Positions 1-5,609 of a stretch of DNA of 9,300 bases are shown here, piece after piece. Within the stretch, counting starts at the first letter, position 1, and every line of letters starts with the position of its first letter. The position numbers and the translations under genes were made by a program. This stretch comes from an uncultured Methanobacteriaceae archaeon (GTDB taxonomy: Archaea; Methanobacteriota; Methanobacteria; Methanobacteriales; Methanobacteriaceae). Where the stretch lies: contig CAMYKT010000048.1 of NCBI GenBank assembly GCA_947259185.1, forward strand, positions 1-9,300, given 5' to 3'. The notes below the pieces were generated by a model. The model was given only the letters and a program-made list of their open reading frames with translations. It searched no databases and was not told where the DNA came from.

Positions 1-433
1 TCCAGGCTATAGTAAGGGTTATACCCACCCCTATTAAACATCCACTCATTTTGCCCATGGAAGAACTAAGTGGTGTTCGGGCTTCTTCAATGCCATGTTT
101 TCTTAATGTTGATGCAATTTTACCTTCTACCAAACCAGCAAACCCGTCAGTGATGGAATCACCCACGGCACCACCAACTATGGCCCCTAATACACCAAAA
201 AAACTGGCCCCAATTAGAGCAGCTACCCCCAGAATACCGGTATCAATAGCCCCGAAAACTATATCTGCTCCTGCAGATTTAATGGTTCTACCTGAAAGTT
301 TCAGGGGTATTAATGGTAGGAGTCCCAGGATAATCAGTACCGGGCCAATCAACCTTACCTGGTAGATTACAAAGGACCCTGCACTTATCACAATAAGGGA
401 AACTATTATAAAACTGGTTATTGCGGGAATCAT
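1..433 (-). CDS. Unrecognised multi-span membrane protein (5' part, runs off left edge)
   Basis: An open minus-strand frame starts at an ATG (431-433) and remains open to the window edge, giving about 144 residues without a stop. The start of the protein reads MIPAITSFIIVSLIVIS. Hydrophobic stretches at about residues 3-23, 27-45 and 58-90 and again at the cut end suggest several membrane helices. The third stretch is rich in Gly and Ala (GASFFGVLGAIVGGAVGD), and a polar loop with charged residues follows (EGKIASTLRKHGIEEAR). I do not recognise the family. The frame also remains open upstream, with possible GTG/TTG starts, but these lack a ribosome-binding site; a weak CAGGG precedes the ATG. 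A TATA-like stretch (CTTAAAAATA, minus strand, 477-486) could serve as its promoter, since T-tracts appear to end the preceding operon nearby. The frame is real beyond reasonable doubt; the function is unknown. Confidence 0.72.
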   Translation of the reverse strand, partial: MIPAITSFIIVSLIVISAGSFVIYQVRLIGPVLIILGLLPLIPLKLSGRTIKSAGADIVFGAIDTGILGVAALIGASFFGVLGAIVGGAVGDSITDGFAGLVEGKIASTLRKHGIEEARTPLSSSMGKMSGCLIGVGITLTIAW

Positions 434-467
434 GCCCTGTTTTCTATTTTCAACCAAACAAACCACC

Positions 468-510
468 AAAAAAAAATATTTTTAAGATTTTAAAAAGAAA
501 AGAAAGGGAA
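468..510 (-). terminator. T-rich terminator of the lemA-DUF2207 unit
   Basis: Reading the minus strand downstream of the DUF2207 stop codon, a pyrimidine-rich run (TTTCTTTTCTTTTT) is followed by an uninterrupted run of nine T (468-476). Archaeal RNA polymerase often terminates at such oligo-T tracts without a hairpin, and no convincing stem is visible here. The site also lies just upstream of the next minus-strand gene, so promoter elements for that gene may be interleaved. Confidence 0.5.
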
Positions 511-517
511 GTTTAGC

Positions 518-2329
518 TTAGAATGCTCCACCTCCACCTCCACCAGAGCCCCCACAGACTCCTCCTACACCACCACCACCACTGTTACCTCCAGTAGCAG
601 TGGACATTCCCGTGTCCAGGCTGGAAGATAATATCACATAACCTCCGTAGTAGTGGAAGAGGTAAATATCACTTCGTGATAGTTCATCTGCCGGTAAGCT
701 CATTTCCATGGTTTTTCTAACCTTATCTGCAACTCCCAGTGCAGTGGCATAAACCAGATAGTGGTTCCATACTACAACGGATCCCGGAGGGTAGTCTTTG
801 ATTAAGGAGAAATCCTGAATGAATTTTTTAAAGTTCTGCCATTTTGCATCATATTCCATACCATAGGAAGTCCAGCGACCTCCCACTTTCTGGGGCATCA
901 CCAGAGAAATAATGGCCACCACTCCCAGCACCACTGAAGCCCCAAAAGCAAATCTTGCTGCAGTTAAGGGATCCATTAAGGTGAAAATGAATACGATGAT
1001 GGCCACCACTATGGCTAATCCACCATAGATTTTCAGGTAGGTGTTCCCTTTAGTTATAAAGAATTTTTTAACCGTTTTATCATCTAAAAACTGGCTTTTT
1101 AAGTCATCCCTCCATAATTCATATGATTTTTTGAAAGCCTTGGCCACTTTTTGATTTTTTAGATCCTTTTTGATTTTATCCAGCCGGATTACTCCCTCTT
1201 TTTCAAAAGTACTTAAGAAACTGATTACATCTTTTTCAAAGAAATGGAGTTTACTTAAATCTTTATCTGGATTTACTTCCAGGTAGATAGATTCTCCTTT
1301 TTTATCTGTATCTAGATTGGAAGGAATATCCCCCAGTTTTAAATAATTCCGGTCAATTAGATCCATTATGGTGGCCCGGAACCCATCCATATTAGGGTCT
1401 CCCACACTTTTTCCAAACCCACTTCCAGATATAGCATTAACCACCGCAGGGAGGTCACTGGTAGGAAGTTCTCGTTCATATTCTGCCTGGTAATCAATTT
1501 TAGGTTCACGACCATATTTAAAGTAGATTAAAACAGGTAAAGCTATGCTTAAAAGCATTATTACTGTCAAGATCGAGTAAAGGAAGGTAAAAAAATTTAA
1601 TTGATTTTCATATTCCTGCTGGATACGTTCCATTTCCGGAAGGCCGTCTATGTTCTCTGTGCGGGCAAATACCGGATTATTAAATTGGTTTAAGGGAATA
1701 GCCGCTCTTACTTCAAAGAAGTTGCCCGGAGAAATAGAAGTACTGACCACATTTAAAATATTTCCCTGCCAGAGAGAACTCTTAGTAAAGTAAGGAGGGT
1801 TTAACCAGTACTGAACACCTTCCTGAGCTTGGAAATGGATTCTGGTATTTACCTCTCCCACATCCACCTCCCACTCTTCTCCCCACATTTTATACTGGAG
1901 TTCTGCTACGTCATTATAGATGGTGATTACATTTATGAAATCATATTCAATAATAACTTCCACATCCCTGCTGGTAATAGGAGTGGTTTTTTGAGGATCA
2001 GAATAAAGGAAAATAGTTATAATCTGTAAATCTCCTCTTTGGGTTACTTCATAAGAAGAATATGCTCCCCGGGTTATTATATTAAGATTTTCTATACTTT
2101 CATTACTTTTTAGGGGAATTTCCCGGAATACCCCCCGGTAAGTACCATCAAATGAATAAAAAAGTGATTCTCTAACCCTTAGATTACCATTCTCCTGTAT
2201 AAAAAGATCTATATTGGCTTTAGGAATGGAGTAACTTCTATCATCATCCTGGGCAAATACTATTCCCGGTATAAAAGAAACCAGAAATAAGCTCAGAAAA
2301 AATAAGGAGATTAATTTTTTTTTATCCAA
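518..2329 (-). CDS. DUF2207 family exported membrane protein with Gly-rich tail
   Basis: A 603-residue membrane protein of the DUF2207 (YciQ-like) type. Residues 1-26 form a signal peptide ending in an AFA/Q-like site (PGIVFAQ). A long extracytoplasmic beta-rich domain follows (about 30-225, with the typical VRESLFYSFDGTYRGVFREI stretch). Next come a membrane helix (about 246-270), a soluble region beginning with the family-typical YERELPTSDLPA segment, two helices (about 433-450 and 457-478), and the conserved GGRWTSYGMEYDAKWQNFKK / VVWNHYLVYATALGVADKV region. The last 25 residues are almost pure Gly and end in GGGGGGAF; such Gly-rich tails are common in DUF2207 and TPM proteins. The start is TTG: it lies 8 nt after an AAGGAGG, and no in-frame ATG fits. 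The gene sits 16-17 nt after lemA, so the two are almost certainly co-transcribed. Molecular function is unknown; a role in the envelope is inferred from topology and from the partnership with LemA. Confidence 0.9.
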   Translation of the reverse strand: MDKKKLISLFFLSLFLVSFIPGIVFAQDDDRSYSIPKANIDLFIQENGNLRVRESLFYSFDGTYRGVFREIPLKSNESIENLNIITRGAYSSYEVTQRGDLQIITIFLYSDPQKTTPITSRDVEVIIEYDFINVITIYNDVAELQYKMWGEEWEVDVGEVNTRIHFQAQEGVQYWLNPPYFTKSSLWQGNILNVVSTSISPGNFFEVRAAIPLNQFNNPVFARTENIDGLPEMERIQQEYENQLNFFTFLYSILTVIMLLSIALPVLIYFKYGREPKIDYQAEYERELPTSDLPAVVNAISGSGFGKSVGDPNMDGFRATIMDLIDRNYLKLGDIPSNLDTDKKGESIYLEVNPDKDLSKLHFFEKDVISFLSTFEKEGVIRLDKIKKDLKNQKVAKAFKKSYELWRDDLKSQFLDDKTVKKFFITKGNTYLKIYGGLAIVVAIIVFIFTLMDPLTAARFAFGASVVLGVVAIISLVMPQKVGGRWTSYGMEYDAKWQNFKKFIQDFSLIKDYPPGSVVVWNHYLVYATALGVADKVRKTMEMSLPADELSRSDIYLFHYYGGYVILSSSLDTGMSTATGGNSGGGGVGGVCGGSGGGGGGAF

Positions 2330-2337
2330 TTAATCAT

Positions 2338-2344
2338 CCTCCTT
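2338..2344 (-). promoter_or_regulatory. Strong ribosome-binding site that fixes a TTG start
   Basis: The minus strand reads AAGGAGG, 8 nt before TTG GAT AAA, directly after the lemA stop codon. The nearby ATG within GGATGATT lies in another frame and meets a stop after eight codons. This makes TTG at 2327-2329 the only sensible start for the DUF2207 gene. Confidence 0.8.
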
Positions 2345-2345
2345 C

Positions 2346-2897
2346 TTAGAATTCTACTTTAGGTACAGATCGCTCTGCTTCTGCTGTTTCAAAGAATTCT
2401 GATTCGGTGAAGTTGAATAAACGGGCAATGATGTTACTGGGAAACATCTGACATTTATTGTTGTACATAAGTACGGTGTCATTGTAAAATTGACGGGAAT
2501 AGGCAATTTTATCTTCTGTTTGTGAAAGCTGCATCTGCAAATCCTGGAAATTTTGACTGGCTTTCAAATCCGGATAATTTTCTGCTACGGCAAATAGAGT
2601 CTTCAAAGCACCGGTCAACTGATTATTAGCTTCTTGATTCTCTTTTACAGTTTCAGCATTTAATAAACTGGACCTGGCTTTGGTTACATTCTCAAATACG
2701 CCTCTTTCATGACTGGCATAGCCTCTAACAGTTTCCACCAGGTTGGGTATTAAATCCGCCCTTCTTTTTAATTGAACATCAATTTGTGCCCAGGAATTTT
2801 TAACCCGGTTTCTTAAGTTCACCAGACTATTGTATAAACCCACCAGCACCGCTAAAAACACTATTATGATTATTCCAATAATGATATACACTAACAT
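2346..2897 (-). CDS. lemA: LemA family membrane-anchored protein
   Basis: 183 residues, the usual LemA length. An N-terminal membrane helix (about residues 2-24, Ile/Val-rich) is followed by an all-helical domain with the family hallmarks: NRVKNSWAQIDVQLKRRADL, then IPNLVETVRGYASHE, then AENYPDLKASQNFQDLQ, TEDKIAYSRQFYNDTV, and FPSNIIARLFNF near the end. The family is known as short-N-terminus membrane proteins with a long four-helix domain; the biochemical role is not settled. The ATG start has AGGAGA 7-8 nt upstream. It is the first gene of a pair with the DUF2207 gene, a common association in bacteria and archaea, which suggests that the two act together at the membrane. A TATA-like element about 85 nt upstream and a 120-nt gap to the gene before it suggest its own promoter. 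Confidence 0.95.
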   Translation of the reverse strand: MLVYIIIGIIIIVFLAVLVGLYNSLVNLRNRVKNSWAQIDVQLKRRADLIPNLVETVRGYASHERGVFENVTKARSSLLNAETVKENQEANNQLTGALKTLFAVAENYPDLKASQNFQDLQMQLSQTEDKIAYSRQFYNDTVLMYNNKCQMFPSNIIARLFNFTESEFFETAEAERSVPKVEF

Positions 2898-2978
2898 TTT
2901 ATGATCTCCTGATAATTACCTAAAATACACTTTAAGTTCACTAAATAATTAAATCTTTATGATAATAGCTAGTATGGC

Positions 2979-2987
2979 TATAATATA
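2979..2987 (-). promoter_or_regulatory. Possible TATA element for lemA
   Basis: The minus strand reads TATATTATA about 82 nt before the lemA start, in an AT-rich 120-nt gap. With the usual archaeal spacing of roughly 25 nt, transcription would begin near 2955, giving a leader of about 58 nt. A short inverted repeat (ATAGC, 7-nt gap, GCTAT; 2965-2981) overlaps its downstream side. AT-richness makes a chance match likely. Confidence 0.3.
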
Positions 2988-3017
2988 ATGTTAATTTATT
3001 AATATAGTTAAATTATA

Positions 3018-3215
3018 TCATTTGCGACCGGATTCACAGGAAAAGCAAAGATCACTATCCCGGTTAGATTTGAAAACCTTGCCACATTTACTGCATCGAC
3101 GTTCTATTAGACTGGATTTTTTATCCACAATATCCAGAGAACAGGCACATTTCCAGCCCATTTTACCTTTTAATTCCGCTTCAAATGCTTTATCCTCATC
3201 AATCTTTTTGCTCAT
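3018..3215 (-). CDS. Small cysteine-rich (zinc-ribbon-like) protein, 65 aa
   Basis: A 65-residue basic protein with six cysteines: a CxC pair at 23/25, CSKC at 41/44 and CFSC at 57/60. The two CxxC pairs, 13 residues apart with CSKCGKVF on the first knuckle, look like a zinc ribbon that would bind one metal ion. The CxC pair (WKCACSLD) could add further ligands. The N-terminus is charged and probably helical. The ATG start has AAAGGAG 7 nt upstream, and the stop is TGA. No membrane segment is visible. Small zinc-ribbon proteins in archaea often bind nucleic acid or a partner protein, but the sequence does not say which. It is preceded by a 15-bp palindrome and lies 62 nt after the S13 peptidase gene, so read-through from that gene is possible. 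I judge it real on its ribosome-binding site and cysteine pattern. Confidence 0.75.
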   Translation of the reverse strand: MSKKIDEDKAFEAELKGKMGWKCACSLDIVDKKSSLIERRCSKCGKVFKSNRDSDLCFSCESGRK

Positions 3216-3243
3216 TTACATTCTCCTTTCTTTTAATTTTAGG

Positions 3244-3258
3244 GGAATTTGAAATTCC
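3244..3258. promoter_or_regulatory. Perfect 15-bp palindrome upstream of the zinc-ribbon gene
   Basis: GGAATTT G AAATTCC is a perfect dyad with a one-base centre. It lies between the stop of the peptidase gene (3278) and the start of the small zinc-ribbon gene (3215), 28 nt before that start. No T-run follows on the minus strand, which argues against an ordinary terminator and for a protein-binding site. It resembles the NrpR operator described in Methanococcus maripaludis (GGAA-N6-TTCC), but the gap here is seven. Confidence 0.35.
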
Positions 3259-3277
3259 AGGGATGTTATCTATTTAA

Positions 3278-4879
3278 TTATGCTATCTCATAAATTTTCT
3301 CTAAAATCTGGAATATGTCCTCCTCAATAAGCAGGTTATCCCCTTCCTTTTCCAGGGGTACATTATTAACAAATAGGGAGAAAATCAATTTTCTACCATT
3401 TTTAGTGACCATGTATCCGGCCATTGATTGACTTAGCAATATTCCCCGGTTATTTAGTTTATCTTCAGCAATAGCAGTTCCCGTTTTGGCATATACATTA
3501 CCATATATAGAACTATTATTAGATACCATGCCCTCCAGGGTCCCATCGTACCCCATCACCGGTAAGGATTCATAGTAAGCAGAAAAATAGGTTTTATCTT
3601 GCACCAGATTTAAAAGCTGGTTCATGGCTTGAGGGCTTATTCTATCTGCTGCTGAGCCACCCCTACCATCTGATAGTGCCAGAGAGTTTCTTTCAATCCC
3701 TGAATTTTCCAGGAAGTTTCCTTCAAGTTGCATGCCTTCTGAGAAAGTTTTTTGGCCATTGTTAGCTGCCAGGAGCAAAACCAGAGTATCTGCCTGTATA
3801 TTATGTGAAAGCTTTAATATCACCTTTATATTCTCAGATAAGGGTAAGGAAGTAAATGAGGCCACCTGCTGGTTTTCAGCATAGGTTGTGTTATTAAGCA
3901 ATTCTTGTGGATTTTTACCTCCTGTAGAAGCGTTAATCTGAACTCCCTCTCTTTTCAAGGCCTCGATAAAAAGAGTACGGGCCCATGAGGAAGGGTCTTC
4001 TACAGTTATGGTCCGGATTATAGGAGGGGAATTTTCCAGTATCTGGCCCTCCACCTGAATCATTTTTCCATCAAAATTTACAGTTATATTATTCTCTCCC
4101 GAAGAAATGGTCTCTACCCGGGAGGATAGAGTATAAATACTGCTTTCAGGCCTCCAGTTAATGGTTGCATTTTCCCCGTTCTTACCGGGAACTACTTCCA
4201 GGTCTATAAGATTATCATTAATCATTATAGGGCTGATTAAATACTCTCCGGTAGGGGCCATGGTTTTCTCAAAAAGCCTATCATCTATAATCACATTTCC
4301 CTGAATCTCATTTATCCCTGATGATTTGACCTGCCGGGCCAGATCATTTATCCCGGTTAAGGGGTCGGTGCTGGTTAAATTAGCATTCCCCATGGTATTG
4401 GCATAGGAGTGATCAATATGTTTAAAAGCCATCTTTCCATCAGGAGTATTTCTTCCCCCCATGGTCAAATCACCACTGGCAACAAGTATTAAATCCCCAT
4501 TTAATATTCCCTCTGAATCAATTTCACCATCATAAAATACTGGAGTTTTAAATCTGTAATCAGATCCAAAACTATCCAATGCAGCTGCAGTAATGAATAG
4601 TTTGGTGGTGGATCCCGGGACAAACAAATCCTGTGAGTTTTTTTCATAAATTATTTCTCCAGTTTCCTGATCCTGAACTAGAATACCCCACCGGGAATGT
4701 TTATAAGTAGTGCTGTTAATGGTTTCATTAATTTGACTACTTAAATTAAAAGAAATATTATCGGTGTCATTGGAAGAGGTGTTATTTACTTCCTGGGAGA
4801 CTATGAAGTTTTCTGAAGCTGAAAGGATAATCAGGATAGATACCATTAAAAATATAATGAGTTTATAAAACCGGGACAT
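3278..4879 (-). CDS. dacB: D-alanyl-D-alanine carboxypeptidase/endopeptidase-like serine peptidase (PBP4/DacB, family S13)
   Basis: 533 residues, anchored or exported by an N-terminal hydrophobic segment (about 6-20). The three active-site motifs of penicillin-binding serine peptidases are all present: SxxK as S90-T-T-K93 (VPGSTTKLFITAAAL), SxN as S358-H-N360, and KTG at 465-467 (YAKTGTAIAEDKLNNRG). The 268-residue gap between the first two motifs fits the inserted domains typical of PBP4, and NGDLILVASGDLTM and DGRGGSAADRISP match family landmarks. In bacteria such enzymes cut D-Ala-D-Ala ends or cross-links in murein. Methanobacteriales make pseudomurein, reported to contain only L-amino acids, so the substrate here is unclear. 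Residues 30-58 form an Asn/Ser/Thr-rich stalk packed with N-glycosylation sequons. The ATG has AAGGAG 9 nt upstream. It lies 36 nt downstream of the DUF308 gene and is probably co-transcribed with it. Family assignment is firm; substrate is open. Confidence 0.92.
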   Translation of the reverse strand: MSRFYKLIIFLMVSILIILSASENFIVSQEVNNTSSNDTDNISFNLSSQINETINSTTYKHSRWGILVQDQETGEIIYEKNSQDLFVPGSTTKLFITAAALDSFGSDYRFKTPVFYDGEIDSEGILNGDLILVASGDLTMGGRNTPDGKMAFKHIDHSYANTMGNANLTSTDPLTGINDLARQVKSSGINEIQGNVIIDDRLFEKTMAPTGEYLISPIMINDNLIDLEVVPGKNGENATINWRPESSIYTLSSRVETISSGENNITVNFDGKMIQVEGQILENSPPIIRTITVEDPSSWARTLFIEALKREGVQINASTGGKNPQELLNNTTYAENQQVASFTSLPLSENIKVILKLSHNIQADTLVLLLAANNGQKTFSEGMQLEGNFLENSGIERNSLALSDGRGGSAADRISPQAMNQLLNLVQDKTYFSAYYESLPVMGYDGTLEGMVSNNSSIYGNVYAKTGTAIAEDKLNNRGILLSQSMAGYMVTKNGRKLIFSLFVNNVPLEKEGDNLLIEEDIFQILEKIYEIA

Positions 4880-4915
4880 GATTGATTTCTCCTTAAACTA
4901 ACTTATCTAAATTAA

Positions 4916-5425
4916 TTATCCTGTTTCTGTCTTTTTACTTATATTTAAGAACTGCATAAAACCAGCCACAAGTAACCATAGTCCTAAAACCAGGGCCAGG
5001 AACTCTGGATCAAAGGCAATATATGCCAGCAGCAGGTATAATACTCCAGTGACCACTCCTATTAAACCCACTATCTTATCAAAAGTATCTCCAGGATTAA
5101 TTAACTGGAATATACCACTAAATATTAATAATATGCCCACCAGGTAGAATGCACCATCCAGTAACATTTCAAAAAGAATTATGTTTCCTATAAAACCTAT
5201 CCCCAAGAGGATACATACTAAACTAATTACTAAAGCAGCCAGGCTACCTAAATTGTTATAACCCCAATTATCAAAACTCAAAGCCATTAACCATATACCT
5301 AAAAATATTAAACCCAGCCCAGCTAAAATACTGCCAGCCAGTTCACTGAAAACTGGAAAAGAAATAACTATTATTCCTAGAATAATCCCTAAAATACCCA
5401 ATATCTTATTTTTGCTTTCAAACAT
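4916..5425 (-). CDS. DUF308 / HdeD-like integral membrane protein
   Basis: 169 residues, nearly all hydrophobic, with about six membrane helices: roughly 8-25, 29-48, 60-80, 85-108, 118-136 and 140-160. Short polar N- and C-termini (MFESKNK... and ...SKKTETG) flank them. The internally repetitive pattern of paired helices, Gly-rich turns and phrases such as GIIVISFPVFSELAGSILAGLGLIFLGI fits the DUF308 family, which includes HdeD, an acid-resistance membrane protein of Escherichia coli. The molecular role of archaeal members is unknown. The ATG is preceded by GGGGTGA. It is probably the first gene of a two-gene unit with the S13 peptidase; the 36-nt gap contains no T-tract. Confidence 0.8.
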   Translation of the reverse strand: MFESKNKILGILGIILGIIVISFPVFSELAGSILAGLGLIFLGIWLMALSFDNWGYNNLGSLAALVISLVCILLGIGFIGNIILFEMLLDGAFYLVGILLIFSGIFQLINPGDTFDKIVGLIGVVTGVLYLLLAYIAFDPEFLALVLGLWLLVAGFMQFLNISKKTETG

Positions 5426-5583
5426 AATTCACCCCATTAATTATATTGGAAAATTATTTAATTAAATTTTTGGGAGGAATGAAAGATAATATTAAAAAAT
5501 TCAAATAGCATTTCAAGATGAGTATCATTAAACTTTAAGGATAATCAATTCTAAAAAAAGTATAAAATAAGCAATTTAAAATT
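5426..5583. other. AT-rich intergenic region, mostly unassigned
   Basis: This gap between the DUF308 gene and the terminator of the glutamate synthase unit holds no supported gene. A perfect AT-only palindrome (ATTTAATTAAAT, 5456-5467) lies about 35 nt upstream of the DUF308 start and could contain its TATA element, because transcription would then begin near 5438, just ahead of the ribosome-binding site. The base composition makes this weak. Confidence 0.3.
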
Positions 5584-5592
5584 AAAAAAAAA
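5584..5592 (-). terminator. Oligo-T terminator after the glutamate synthase genes
   Basis: A run of nine T on the minus strand begins 18 nt after the TAA of the large subunit gene and is followed by further T-rich sequence. This is the usual form of an archaeal transcription end. No strong stem precedes it. Confidence 0.55.
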
Positions 5593-5609
5593 TTAGTTAA
5601 TAGGATTTT

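Noticed and set aside
51..365. Plus-strand open frame of 104 codons
   Set aside because: It lies opposite the membrane protein frame on the minus strand, whose translation is clearly hydrophobic and protein-like. The plus frame is Pro/Ser/Thr-rich, as antisense frames of such genes often are, and lacks a ribosome-binding site.
3022..3252. Plus-strand open frame of 76 codons opposite the zinc-ribbon gene
   Set aside because: The minus-strand frame has a good ribosome-binding site and regular cysteine pairs; the plus frame has neither.
5479..5508. GGGAGGA followed by ATG and a ten-codon plus-strand frame
   Set aside because: The spacing between the ribosome-binding-like sequence and ATG is too short (1-2 nt), the peptide (MKDNIKKFK) is only nine residues, and it sits in the AT-rich promoter region of a minus-strand gene.
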